Assembly: GCA_964551035.1 (NCBI GenBank)
Contig: CAZKBK010000028.1
Span: 1-64,000 of the forward strand
Reading direction: 5' to 3'
Length of the DNA: 64,000 nucleotides
DNA from: Chryseosolibacter sp964551035
GTDB lineage: Bacteria > Bacteroidota > Bacteroidia > Cytophagales > Cyclobacteriaceae
The translations under genes were made by a program, and so were the position numbers. The notes beneath the pieces are model-generated. The model was not told the origin of the DNA. It did no database searches and saw only the letters and a list, made by a program, of their open reading frames with translations. Every line of letters starts with the position of its first letter. Positions within the stretch are counted from its first letter, which is position 1. This document shows positions 32,531 through 41,662 of the stretch, one piece after another.

Positions 32531-35152
32531 ATGGATTCAGGCCTTATCAGACGTACCTTTTTGAATTTTTTTGAGAAAAAAGGCCACTTGATCGTGCCCT
32601 CGGCACCCCTTGTGCTCAAAAATGACCCCACTTTGCTGTTCACCAATTCAGGCATGGTCCAGTTCAAGGACTTCTTTCTGGGGCACGGAACGCCTAAAAG
32701 CAAACGCATCGCCGATACGCAGAAGTGCCTCCGCGTAAGCGGTAAGCACAACGACCTGGAGGAAGTCGGCATCGATACCTACCATCACACGATGTTCGAG
32801 ATGTTGGGAAACTGGTCCTTCGGCGATTATTTCAAGAAGGAGGCAATAGCCTGGGCGTGGGAACTCCTCACGGATGCGTATGATTTACCAAAGGACCGCT
32901 TGTACGTCACGGTGTTCGGCGGAGACCAGGAGGATAACCTTCCCGTCGATGTCGAGGCATTTGACTATTGGAAGCAGATCATTCCCGAAGAGAGGATACT
33001 TCACGGTGTGAAGAAGGATAATTTCTGGGAGATGGGTGACACGGGGCCCTGCGGGCCGTGCTCGGAAATTCATATCGACCTTCGCGCTGATGAGGAGGTC
33101 AGCAAGGTAGGAGGAAAAGACCTCGTCAACCAGGGCCATCCTCAGGTCATCGAGATATGGAACCTCGTGTTCATGGAGTTCAACCGGAAGGCTGATGGCT
33201 CGTTGGAAAAACTCCCTTCCCGGCATGTGGATACGGGAATGGGTTTTGAGCGCTTGTGCATGGCGATCCAGGGCAAGACTTCCAACTACGATACCGACGT
33301 TTTCACGCCGTTGCTGACCGCGATCGGCACAGCCGCGGGCGTGGCCTATCACCACGCGGAAAAGACCGACATTGCCATGCGCGTTATGGCAGACCACGTG
33401 CGGGCGGTGGCATTTGCCATCGCCGATGGGCAACTTCCTTCCAACACCGGAGCGGGCTATGTGATACGTCGAATCCTCCGAAGGGCGGTGCGCTATGGCT
33501 TCACGTTCCTGAACTTCAATGAACCGTTTATGCACACCCTCGTGCCCATCCTCGCCGGCCAGATGGGAGAGGTCTTCCCGGAACTGCGCGCGCAAGTCGA
33601 CTATATTTCAAAAGTCATTTTTGAGGAGGAGACTTCGTTTCTCCGAACGCTCGAGAAAGGCCTCAGGCGAATGGAGACCATTCAAAACGAATTGCAGGGT
33701 AACACGATATCCGGCGTGGCCGCGTTCGAACTCTACGACACATTCGGGTTCCCTTTCGACCTGACCTCGTTGATTGCCCGTGAACGCGGGTTGTCGGTCG
33801 ATGAACCCGGCTTCATCCGCGAAATGGACAAACAGAAAGCCCGGTCGCGCGCCGACGCCGCCAAAGAAACCGGTGACTGGATTCTGGTGGGCGAGGACGG
33901 AAAAACCGAATTCGTCGGATATGAATACCTGCAGTCCGAGGTGCGCATTGTCAAGTATAGGAAGATCAGGCAAAAGAATAAGGAACTGTTTCAACTTGTA
34001 TTTGACCGGACTCCCTTTTACGCGGAGAGCGGCGGGCAGGTGGGCGACACCGGTTACGTCGAGTCCGGAGGAGAAAAGATCACGGTGATTGACACCAAAA
34101 AGGAAAATGACCTGATCGTGCATTTCGCGGAAAAACTTCCGTCGGATCTTACCGCGTCGTTCAGGGCGAGCGTTCAGGAACGTAAGCGCCGGCTGACGAT
34201 GAACAACCACTCGGCAACACACCTTCTCCACGCAGCCCTGCGTCAGGTGCTCGGGAAGCACGTTGAACAAAAGGGATCGTTGGTGAATGAGAAGGTGCTT
34301 CGGTTCGATTTCTCACACTTTGCGCCGATGACCGACGAAGAAATTCAAAGCGTCGAAGACATGGTGAACGAAAAGGTCCGGGAGGACATCCGCCTCGACG
34401 AGCGGCGCAATGTGCCCATCGATGAAGCGAAGTCCTTGGGCGCCATGGCCCTCTTCGGCGAGAAGTACGGCGACTTCGTGCGAGTAATCACATTTGATCC
34501 GGCGTTTTCTGTCGAATTGTGCGGCGGCACGCACGTTCCCTCAACGGGGAATATTGGTTACTTCAAGATCCTGTCGGAGAGTTCGGTGGCCGCGGGTGTT
34601 CGAAGGATCGAGGCGGTCACGTCTGCAAATGCCGAGGCCTTCGTGCGCGGGGAACTGGCCCTCCTCGGTGAAGTGCGCACGCTGCTCAAGAACCCAAAAG
34701 ACCTTTTGACCTCCGTCAGGAACTTGGCCGAGGAGAAACAACGCCTCGAAAAACAATTGGACCTTGTCCATCAGGAACGCGCCCATGCGCTGAAAGACGT
34801 CCTTGCGAAGAAAGCGACAAAGTTGGACGGCGTCACCTTCATTGCCGAGCGCGTATCGGCGCCCAACGCGGACACGCTGAAGAATATCGCCTACGCGTTG
34901 CGAAACCAGTTCAGTGATCTGTTGCTGGTGCTGGCCGCTGAGGTGGACAACAAGCCGCAGGTGGCTGTGATGATTGGCGAGGCGCTCATGAAGACGAATC
35001 GGTTCCACGCCGGCAACATGGTCAAAGAGCTGGCGCGTGAGATCGACGGTGGCGGTGGCGGGCAGCCTTTTTTCGCGACCGCGGGTGGCAAGAACCTGAA
35101 CGGTCTCGATGCCGTTATCGCGAAAGCGCGCCAGATCGTTGGTTTACACTGA
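32531..35152 (+). CDS. alaS: Alanyl-tRNA synthetase
   Basis: 873 residues, full family length. N-terminal class II core (FFEKKGHLIVPSAPLV, NDPTLLFTNSGMVQFKD, GNWSFGDYFKKEAI, DTGPCGPCSEIHID, EIWNLVFMEFNR, LPSRHVDTGMGFERL); tRNA-recognition helices; the editing domain with NNHSATHLLHAAL and CGGTHVPSTG as zinc ligands; and the C-terminal DHHA1-like oligomerisation domain with GGGGGQPFFATAGGK. Charges tRNA-Ala and clears mis-charged Ser/Gly. gatB follows 17 nt after the stop, so they are likely co-transcribed. Confidence 0.97.
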   Translation: MDSGLIRRTFLNFFEKKGHLIVPSAPLVLKNDPTLLFTNSGMVQFKDFFLGHGTPKSKRIADTQKCLRVSGKHNDLEEVGIDTYHHTMFEMLGNWSFGDYFKKEAIAWAWELLTDAYDLPKDRLYVTVFGGDQEDNLPVDVEAFDYWKQIIPEERILHGVKKDNFWEMGDTGPCGPCSEIHIDLRADEEVSKVGGKDLVNQGHPQVIEIWNLVFMEFNRKADGSLEKLPSRHVDTGMGFERLCMAIQGKTSNYDTDVFTPLLTAIGTAAGVAYHHAEKTDIAMRVMADHVRAVAFAIADGQLPSNTGAGYVIRRILRRAVRYGFTFLNFNEPFMHTLVPILAGQMGEVFPELRAQVDYISKVIFEEETSFLRTLEKGLRRMETIQNELQGNTISGVAAFELYDTFGFPFDLTSLIARERGLSVDEPGFIREMDKQKARSRADAAKETGDWILVGEDGKTEFVGYEYLQSEVRIVKYRKIRQKNKELFQLVFDRTPFYAESGGQVGDTGYVESGGEKITVIDTKKENDLIVHFAEKLPSDLTASFRASVQERKRRLTMNNHSATHLLHAALRQVLGKHVEQKGSLVNEKVLRFDFSHFAPMTDEEIQSVEDMVNEKVREDIRLDERRNVPIDEAKSLGAMALFGEKYGDFVRVITFDPAFSVELCGGTHVPSTGNIGYFKILSESSVAAGVRRIEAVTSANAEAFVRGELALLGEVRTLLKNPKDLLTSVRNLAEEKQRLEKQLDLVHQERAHALKDVLAKKATKLDGVTFIAERVSAPNADTLKNIAYALRNQFSDLLLVLAAEVDNKPQVAVMIGEALMKTNRFHAGNMVKELAREIDGGGGGQPFFATAGGKNLNGLDAVIAKARQIVGLH

Positions 35153-35169
35153 AACCACAAACGGCAACC

Positions 35170-36627
35170 ATGAGGAAAGAAATCTGGGAAAAATATACGC
35201 CGGTAATCGGGTTGGAGGTGCACGCGCAGTTGCTCACCCGCAGCAAGATCTTCAATGGCGACTCGACGGTCTTTGGTAACCCTCCCAACACCAATGTGAA
35301 TGTGGTTTCCCTCGGGCACCCGGGTACGCTGCCCGTGCTGAACCGGAAGGTTGTTGAGATGGCCATCCGCATGGGGCTTGCCTGCGGGTGTGAAATCAGC
35401 CGGTGGAACATTTTCGACCGGAAAAACTACTTCTATCCCGACCTTCCGAAAGGATACCAGATCACGCAGGACCGGACCCCCATCTGCAAGGGTGGCCGCG
35501 TGGCCATCAATATCGACGGCAAAAAAAAGGAAATTCCCCTTCACCGGATTCATCTCGAAGAAGATGCCGGCAAATCGATCCATCGGGAAGACGACGCTGA
35601 CTCATTGGTCGATCTCAACCGCGCGGGCGTGCCGCTGATCGAGATCGTCACGCTGCCTGCCGTGGGCAGTCCTGAAGAGGCGGGCGCCCTCCTCACCGAA
35701 ATCCGGAAACTTGTGCGATACCTGGACATCTGCGACGGCAACATGGAAGAGGGTTCGTTGCGCTGCGACGCGAACGTGTCGGTCATGCGGCGTGGCGCAA
35801 CCGTTTATGGCAAGAAAGTTGAGATAAAGAATATGAACTCCATCCGGAACGTTCAGCGCGCAATCGCCTTTGAGATCGAACGGCAGATACGGGAGATCGA
35901 AAAGGGAAACGCCATCGTTTCAGAAACCCGTTTGTTTGATGTTGATTCCGGAAAGACCATCAGCATGCGCACCAAGGAAGAATTGAATGACTACCGGTAT
36001 TTTCCGGATCCGGACCTCAGTCCTTTCGAAGTGTCTGAAGCGTGGTTGGAAACATTGCGCCAATCCATGCCGGCGTTGCCGCAGGAACTTTATGAAAAGT
36101 TTACCACGCGCTACGGGCTGCCCGATTACGACGCGCAAGTGCTTACGGACCAACGCGACGTGGCTGTTTACTTTGAAAGCGTCTGCATGCACACGCCGAA
36201 TTTTAAGAGTGCGTCGAATTGGGTAATGGGGCCGGTGAAGTCGTGGCTGAATGAATTCAGGCTCACTGCCGAGGAGTTTCCGATATCGTCAAAAGAACTT
36301 GCCGACCTCATCGCGCTGGTTGACGGTGGAAAGGTAAGCCATACGGTAGCGTCGCAGCGCCTGTTTCACGAACTGTTGAAGAGCCCGGGAAAATCGGCGC
36401 TGGAGGTAGCGCAGCGGTTGAACCTCATTCAGGAAAGTCGCGAGGAGTCGCTGATGCCGGTGATTGAAGCCATCATCAAAGAGTTTCCGCTGAAGGTTGA
36501 AGCTTACCGGAACGGAAAGAAGGGAATAATTGCTATGTTTATGGGAGAAGTCATGAAGCGGACGGGGGGGAAGGCTGACCCCCGGCTGGCGAATGCGTTG
36601 TTAACAAAAAAACTTAAGGAAGTATGA
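35170..36627 (+). CDS. gatB: Aspartyl/glutamyl-tRNA amidotransferase subunit B
   Basis: 485 residues. Family blocks: VIGLEVHAQLLTRSKIF, SLGHPGTLPVLNRKVVEMAIRMGLA, KNYFYPDLPKGYQIT, EEDAGKSIHREDDADSLVDLNRAGVPLIEIVT, EGSLRCDANVSVMRRG and EIKNMNSIRNVQRAI, then the C-terminal GatB/Yqey helical domain that binds tRNA. With GatA and GatC (not in the window) it transamidates Glu-tRNA-Gln or Asp-tRNA-Asn. The next gene starts inside its stop (ATGA). Confidence 0.96.
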   Translation: MRKEIWEKYTPVIGLEVHAQLLTRSKIFNGDSTVFGNPPNTNVNVVSLGHPGTLPVLNRKVVEMAIRMGLACGCEISRWNIFDRKNYFYPDLPKGYQITQDRTPICKGGRVAINIDGKKKEIPLHRIHLEEDAGKSIHREDDADSLVDLNRAGVPLIEIVTLPAVGSPEEAGALLTEIRKLVRYLDICDGNMEEGSLRCDANVSVMRRGATVYGKKVEIKNMNSIRNVQRAIAFEIERQIREIEKGNAIVSETRLFDVDSGKTISMRTKEELNDYRYFPDPDLSPFEVSEAWLETLRQSMPALPQELYEKFTTRYGLPDYDAQVLTDQRDVAVYFESVCMHTPNFKSASNWVMGPVKSWLNEFRLTAEEFPISSKELADLIALVDGGKVSHTVASQRLFHELLKSPGKSALEVAQRLNLIQESREESLMPVIEAIIKEFPLKVEAYRNGKKGIIAMFMGEVMKRTGGKADPRLANALLTKKLKEV

Positions 36628-37862
36628 ACGGAAAGCGAGTACAGCAGGATGCGGAGGGCAGGTTTTCAAATATCCGGGCGATGCACGGTCGGGGAAGAAT
36701 CTCATGGCGCTACGCCTGGGTAGTCATTCTTTGCATGCCGGCGTTTTCGTGTTCCGGTGCCGGCAACGGAGAATCACGGACGCAACCTCAGGAGCCCGAA
36801 TCGTGGACCGTAACCGTCAGCGGAAAGGTGGGCTTTCCGCAGCCGAACGGCCGGATTGTCATCCAGGAGATTGTGGAAAACGGATCGGAAGGCTGGGAGG
36901 ATACCATCCAACTGAAAAGTGACTATACCTTTTCCAAGCAGCTTACGCTCACAGAACCTGGTTATTACCGTGTGAACTTTTACGATACCCAGGTCTTGAA
37001 TGTGATCCTCGACCGGGATGATATCGAGATCAACGTAGACGGTAACAACCCCCAGGGCTTTTTTGAAGTGAAGGGCTCGCCGGATCTGGACCTGATCAAG
37101 CAAGTGCAGGAACTTCAGAACGCTGCGAACGAATCTCCGGAGATGGCCAGGATCAATGAAGAATTCACGGCAGCTGCACAACGCAAGGATGAGGCGGCCA
37201 TGGAGGCCGTTAGGGCCGAATATTTTTCCTACATCAAGAAAACGAACGACCAGATCGCGGCGCTGATGGTGGAACACACACCGTCACTGGCCGTGGTCAA
37301 CCTCCTGCAGGCAAATACCCTCGACAAGGACCAGTACTTCGAAACTTATCTGGCCGTAGCGGAGAAATTAGAGAAGGCCTGGCCGGACTACAGCAAAGCG
37401 AAGCAGTTCATCGCCTTCGTGGACAAACTAAAGCACACGGCGATCGGACAGCCGGCGCCGGAAATAGCCCTACCTAATCCTCAAGGCGAGGTTGTAAAAC
37501 TTTCGTCGCTCAGGGGAAAATACGTGCTGGTCGACTTTTGGGCCAAGTGGTGCGGACCCTGTCGTCGCGAGAATCCCAACGTAGTGAGGGTCTACAACAA
37601 ATACAAAGACAAAGGCTTCACCGTTTACGGTGTTTCGCTGGATCGCACGAAGGAAGACTGGGTAAAGGCGATCGAAGAAGACAACCTCACGTGGACCCAT
37701 GTTTCCGACCTGAAGTTCTGGCAATCAGAGGCGGCGAAAACCTACGGCATCACCGCCATTCCTTTCTCTATATTGCTTGATCCCAACGGCGTGATCATCG
37801 CCAAGAATCTCCGCGGGGCAGCGCTCGAACAAAAGCTGGCCGAAATTTTCGCCGGCAAATAG
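36624..37862 (+). CDS. Thioredoxin-like (TlpA/ResA) lipoprotein with DUF4369-type N-terminal domain
   Basis: 412 residues from ATG 36624, overlapping gatB by ATGA. A long basic N-terminus precedes a hydrophobic segment ending AFSCSG (Cys43), so probably a lipoprotein; ATG 36681 would shorten the basic part. Residues ~55-150 are a beta-rich DUF4369-like domain (GRIVIQEIVENGSEGWEDTI), ~150-265 helical, and ~275-412 a thioredoxin fold with active site WCGPC (Cys310, Cys313) and cis-Pro in AIPFSI. Periplasmic disulphide reductase or cytochrome-maturation-type function is inferred from the family. Confidence 0.88.
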   Translation: MNGKRVQQDAEGRFSNIRAMHGRGRISWRYAWVVILCMPAFSCSGAGNGESRTQPQEPESWTVTVSGKVGFPQPNGRIVIQEIVENGSEGWEDTIQLKSDYTFSKQLTLTEPGYYRVNFYDTQVLNVILDRDDIEINVDGNNPQGFFEVKGSPDLDLIKQVQELQNAANESPEMARINEEFTAAAQRKDEAAMEAVRAEYFSYIKKTNDQIAALMVEHTPSLAVVNLLQANTLDKDQYFETYLAVAEKLEKAWPDYSKAKQFIAFVDKLKHTAIGQPAPEIALPNPQGEVVKLSSLRGKYVLVDFWAKWCGPCRRENPNVVRVYNKYKDKGFTVYGVSLDRTKEDWVKAIEEDNLTWTHVSDLKFWQSEAAKTYGITAIPFSILLDPNGVIIAKNLRGAALEQKLAEIFAGK

Positions 37863-37886
37863 CAGCTAAAGAGGTAAGCATTAGCA

Positions 37887-37915
37887 AAGGAGACCGGTCG
37901 GGAACCGGTCTCCTT
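37887..37915. terminator. Bidirectional hairpin terminator
   Basis: 12-bp perfect stem (37887-37898 with 37904-37915), 5-nt loop, between the convergent thioredoxin-like and M56 genes. The T-tract is short on both sides. Confidence 0.75.
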
Positions 37916-37938
37916 GTTTATGAGATTTTCCCGACGGA

Positions 37939-39669
37939 TCAAAGACTGATCGTCTTAGTCTCGAAGCCGACGAACGAAAGGACCACCTCGCCGTTCTCGT
38001 CGGATGTTTGAATCTGAAATTCGCCTTCCGTGTTCGTAGAGGTTCCTTTGGAAGTACCTTTAACAACGACGTTCACCCCTGGGAGCGCCTTACCTGAATC
38101 GTCTGTGACTTTACCCTTGACCGAAAGGTTACCGCCGGCCCGCGTTGTCTCCCAGGAGACCCTCATCGGGTCCGTTTGAACCTTGAGCCCGCTGGCGTCG
38201 AGGTTGCCGCTGACCTGGCTGAAACGGATGGGCAAGGTGTACCTCACGTTCACGGCTTTACCATTCTGACGGGCAGGTACCCAGGTCGGCATCATCTTTA
38301 CTACCCGGGCAGCCTCGGCATCGATCGAGGGGAAAACACCTCTGAGGATTTTCACATCGGTGACCGCACCGACCTTGTCAACAACCATTGACAAGTACAC
38401 CGTTCCGGCGATTCCCTGTTCTAAGGCATCCCCGGGATACCTGATGTTCTGACTCAAGAACGCTTTCAGCGCATCGTATCCTCCGGGAAATTCCGGCATT
38501 TTTTCAACTACCATGAAAACCTTTTCCTCTGTCTGGAACTTATCCGCGTATTGGACGATATCCGTGAGCAGCACGCCCTTTTCGCCATGCCCGGATACAA
38601 AGGTGGAGACTACGCGGTCGGCGACCCCCGGGGATGAAGCAAAGCGGTCAACCTCGTCGGCAGCCCCGGACATGTACGTAAGCTTTGCGTCGGGATGTTC
38701 CTTCAGGTACTCGTCCATCCGGACCCTGATTTCGGCGGGGATGTCATCGGTCTGGCCGACCGTACTGTTTGCTACTTCGCCCATTTGGTCCTGACAAGCC
38801 ACCACGAGTGCGGCGCCCGCGACAACAAAGGCGACAGCAACAAGCTTCCAGGCTGTCAATTTTTTCTTTATAGATCTGATCATGTGGATACGTTTTAATG
38901 TTAACGATTTGTTGAAGTGACTGGCGACAGGGAAATAGTTCGACTTTAAAGCAACCCGCGCCAGGAGGTTGCAGTATCCGTCCACGTCAGAACCCGACGC
39001 AGCGCGCGCATCTGCCTCAAATTCGTGAAGGTGGACAAGAATTCTTTTATAGAGGATGATGAGCGGATTGAACCAAAAGATAATCCCCACCACCGTGACC
39101 AGGAGCACATCTATGGAATGGAAACGCGAGGCATGAACGGACTCGTGTTTGAGGATCTGTTCTTTCTCCCGCGCGGAAAAGGAGGTCGCCCGACCGAGGT
39201 AAATTGCGTTGAAGAAGGAAAACGTCGGAATGTCCTCGTTGGATTCCACGACGACCAACCGTCCTGACTTTATTCGGGATTGCGCAGCCGAAATGATTCT
39301 AAGCAGATTGGCAACCTGGATCAGCGCACGGAGCGTAAAAACAACAACACCAATGCCATATAGCCATACCACGGTGACCCAGAACATGTAGGCATTATCG
39401 GTTGAGATTTGGGATGCGATTGCGTCGGGACGTCCTATTTCAATCAAGGGAAGCCAGTTCGCCGGAAGGATCGTTTCAACGCTCGGCAGTACAGGGGCAT
39501 CGTTGTTGATCTCGATGAAGGGAAAAAGGAGGGAGATGAGCAGCCCGGCGAGCATGAACCCCCGCATGAAACTGAAGTCGGTCTCCTTGCGGAGAAAGAG
39601 CGCATAGGCGAGCACAAAGACGGCCAGTAACAGATTGACCTCAATGGCGTAGTTGACAAAGTCTCTCAT
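37939..39669 (-). CDS. BlaR1-like M56 peptidase with TonB and CarboxypepD-like domains
   Basis: 576 residues. Four membrane helices in the first ~290 residues (around 8-27, 36-52, 95-118, 185-207) and a fifth near 275-293. Zinc peptidase motif HESVH (175-179) with a downstream HEFEADARA segment holding the third ligand. The periplasmic part then has a spacer (~295-380), a TonB C-terminal domain (~385-485, VYLSMVVDKVGAVTDVKIL, MMPTWVPARQNGKAVNVRYTLPI) and a carboxypeptidase-regulatory-like beta-sandwich (~500-576, GKVTDDSGKALPGVNVVVKG). The penicillin-sensor domain of true BlaR1 is absent. Likely cleaves the BlaI-like partner encoded upstream (ATGA overlap). Confidence 0.9.
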   Translation of the reverse strand: MRDFVNYAIEVNLLLAVFVLAYALFLRKETDFSFMRGFMLAGLLISLLFPFIEINNDAPVLPSVETILPANWLPLIEIGRPDAIASQISTDNAYMFWVTVVWLYGIGVVVFTLRALIQVANLLRIISAAQSRIKSGRLVVVESNEDIPTFSFFNAIYLGRATSFSAREKEQILKHESVHASRFHSIDVLLVTVVGIIFWFNPLIILYKRILVHLHEFEADARAASGSDVDGYCNLLARVALKSNYFPVASHFNKSLTLKRIHMIRSIKKKLTAWKLVAVAFVVAGAALVVACQDQMGEVANSTVGQTDDIPAEIRVRMDEYLKEHPDAKLTYMSGAADEVDRFASSPGVADRVVSTFVSGHGEKGVLLTDIVQYADKFQTEEKVFMVVEKMPEFPGGYDALKAFLSQNIRYPGDALEQGIAGTVYLSMVVDKVGAVTDVKILRGVFPSIDAEAARVVKMMPTWVPARQNGKAVNVRYTLPIRFSQVSGNLDASGLKVQTDPMRVSWETTRAGGNLSVKGKVTDDSGKALPGVNVVVKGTSKGTSTNTEGEFQIQTSDENGEVVLSFVGFETKTISL

Positions 39670-40037
39670 GGCTTGTTCTTTTTGACTTCCTCGAGGAGTT
39701 TTTCGATTTCCTGGACGCTTAGCTTGTTGTCTTTTGCAAAAAACGACACCAGGTTCTGAAACGACCCGTTGAAATAACCGCGGATCATGTTATTGAGATA
39801 AAACCGGGTATACCGCTCGCGGGTGATCAGCGGAAAATACTCATGCGTTTTTCCGTAAGCCTTGTGGCCGACAAAGCCCTTAGTCTCAAGGATGCGCACG
39901 ATGGTTGAGACCGTATTATAAGCGGGTTTCGGATCGGGCATTTGTTCAATGATGTCTTTGACAAATGCCTTCCCGAGGTGCCATAGAATTTGCATGACCT
40001 GGTCCTCCGCCCGGGTAAGTTCCTTGAGTTCTTTCAT
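39666..40037 (-). CDS. BlaI/MecI/CopY-family repressor
   Basis: 123 residues. Winged helix in residues ~8-75 (LTRAEDQVMQILWHLGKAFVKDIIEQMPDPKPAYNTVSTIVRILETKGFV), then a helical dimerisation part ending LLEEVKKNKP. Repressors of this family are inactivated by cleavage by the M56 partner, here the next gene, whose start overlaps the stop. The binding site is probably the inverted repeat just upstream of its start codon, giving autorepression. No beta-lactamase gene is nearby, so the signal is likely something other than beta-lactams. Confidence 0.92.
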   Translation of the reverse strand: MKELKELTRAEDQVMQILWHLGKAFVKDIIEQMPDPKPAYNTVSTIVRILETKGFVGHKAYGKTHEYFPLITRERYTRFYLNNMIRGYFNGSFQNLVSFFAKDNKLSVQEIEKLLEEVKKNKP

Positions 40038-40056
40038 ACTATGTATTTAGGTATAA

Positions 40057-40074
40057 AACTAAACAATTAGTTTA
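40057..40074 (-). promoter_or_regulatory. Candidate operator of the BlaI-like repressor
   Basis: Inverted repeat AAACTAA-ACAA-TTAGTTT, 7-bp arms and 4-nt spacer, 20 nt upstream of the repressor start codon in an AT-rich stretch. Position and symmetry suit autoregulation by the encoded dimer. Confidence 0.55.
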
Positions 40075-40149
40075 AAAAAGTCAAGCGGGTTCGGAAAAAA
40101 TTTCGGGTCGGCGGACGAGATAATTCTTATACAGGGGTCGAGACGTAGT

Positions 40150-41655
40150 TCAGGGTAGGCCCGAACGATCTTCAGATCTGGTTTGGTTATACAGAACCAG
40201 CAGGGAAACGGGGTTCCGGGACCAAGTCCTGACAAGGTCTGCGGGCACGCCTGCGGTAAATCCCAACCCACCGATCACGAGATCGAGGTCGGTGTCATGG
40301 TCCAGGTCCAAGGCATCCATAACCAGCCACCGGGACGCGCTTGCCAATGCCGTTGTCTGGGCTGTGTACTTGCCGCCTTTGTTTTCCAGATAAATAAAGC
40401 CTCGTTCGGGATGCCGTTCAAAGTCCGGGAAGAACGAGATGGCCGCGATGTCCATGTCGCCGTCACCATCGAAGTCCCTTGCCATCGCCTTGGAGGCACC
40501 ATGCATCGGATAAAACAGGCGCTCGGTGAATTGGTCAAAGCCATCGTTCATAAAGATGCGCACGCCATGATAGGGTTTCAGTACCGGCGAATAGTCTGCA
40601 TTGTCGCCGTTGGTGAACAGGATATCGGGGTGGCCATCGCCGTTGAAGTCTGCGAGTTCAAAATAGCTCGACCCATAGACGGGGGGGAAGCGCAGCAGCA
40701 CACGCTGGGAAAACTGCAGGTTGCCGCGGTTGATGAACAAGATAATGTGCTCATCGCCTTGCGCCACGAGCGCCAGGAGGTCGGGTAGTCCGTCATCGTT
40801 GAAATCGGTGACAATCGTTTTGCGGGTGCCGGGAAGACGATGCAGGGCCACCGGTCTGTAGGTTGTATCCTGCTTGAGCAGCACGTAGAGCCCACCCGTG
40901 AAGTTACCGAAGGCCGATACCACGAGATCTTCTTTGCCATCGAGATTCAGGTCGGCTACCTGGATGTCGACGGGGCGTTTGAGCGAGTCGGCCACGATAT
41001 CGGCGTTAAACCCTTCGTCAACGGCAATGATCTTTCCTGCGGGTTGGTCATTCGGATCCATGATGCCCATGGCCGCGACTAAATGCCCGCCTCCCGGCCG
41101 AACGACAACGTCTGATGGGGGGCTTCCAACTTCCAGCGTGTGCGTTGGTTGGAAGGTGTTCGTCAGGCGATACAGGGAGCCGCTGCGTGTTCCGATGAAG
41201 ACGCCGTCGGCATAGGCCTCGACCATGGTAATAAACGTAGGGTTCGGAATCGGAAGCGGCAACGCCTCGGCTGAAAATCGCTCGAGGGTAAGTGGGACTT
41301 CCGCTTCAGGTGTGGTCAGCGAATCGGGGGCGTTGGCGGCGTAATATTCACTGATGATTTGCCACTCCTCGGGCGACACCATGGGAGCGTCAGGCAGGGT
41401 GCGAATAATGAAATCAAGATCGTTTAAATTGTTTTCCTGGAGCTTCGACAGGTCAAGGCCCATGCGAAAGGCCATTTGGGGAAGGACACCTTGCGCCCAC
41501 GTTCTTTTGTCCAGCATGGAAGGCTCCGGAAACGCGTGACAACTTCCGCAATGCGTCTCGGCCAGCCGCCGGGAATGGTTTTCACCGGAAGTACAGGCAA
41601 GACAAACAATCAGACACAGGAGGGTGAATGGGTGGGGCGTGCGGACAAATTTCAT
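40150..41655 (-). CDS. VCBS/FG-GAP-repeat lipoprotein with cytochrome-c-like CxxCH
   Basis: 501 residues from ATG 41655, which opens a lipoprotein signal (MKFVRTPHPFTLLCLIVCLAC, lipidated Cys21). CGSCH at residues 36-40 is a c-type haem-binding motif, followed by a short helical segment with Met candidates (PQMAFRMGLDL) for the sixth ligand. From ~200 on, repeated D-x-N-x-D-G-x-x-D-L blocks (DLNLDGKEDLVV, DFNDDGLPDLLAL, DFNGDGHPDILF, DFDGDGDMDIAA, DLDHDTDLDLVIGG) are Ca-binding FG-GAP/VCBS blades. Possibly an extracytoplasmic electron-carrying or sensor protein; the function is unknown. The frame upstream to 41928 overlaps the DUF4159 gene and is not used. Confidence 0.85.
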   Translation of the reverse strand: MKFVRTPHPFTLLCLIVCLACTSGENHSRRLAETHCGSCHAFPEPSMLDKRTWAQGVLPQMAFRMGLDLSKLQENNLNDLDFIIRTLPDAPMVSPEEWQIISEYYAANAPDSLTTPEAEVPLTLERFSAEALPLPIPNPTFITMVEAYADGVFIGTRSGSLYRLTNTFQPTHTLEVGSPPSDVVVRPGGGHLVAAMGIMDPNDQPAGKIIAVDEGFNADIVADSLKRPVDIQVADLNLDGKEDLVVSAFGNFTGGLYVLLKQDTTYRPVALHRLPGTRKTIVTDFNDDGLPDLLALVAQGDEHIILFINRGNLQFSQRVLLRFPPVYGSSYFELADFNGDGHPDILFTNGDNADYSPVLKPYHGVRIFMNDGFDQFTERLFYPMHGASKAMARDFDGDGDMDIAAISFFPDFERHPERGFIYLENKGGKYTAQTTALASASRWLVMDALDLDHDTDLDLVIGGLGFTAGVPADLVRTWSRNPVSLLVLYNQTRSEDRSGLP

Positions 41656-41662
41656 TCTGTAA

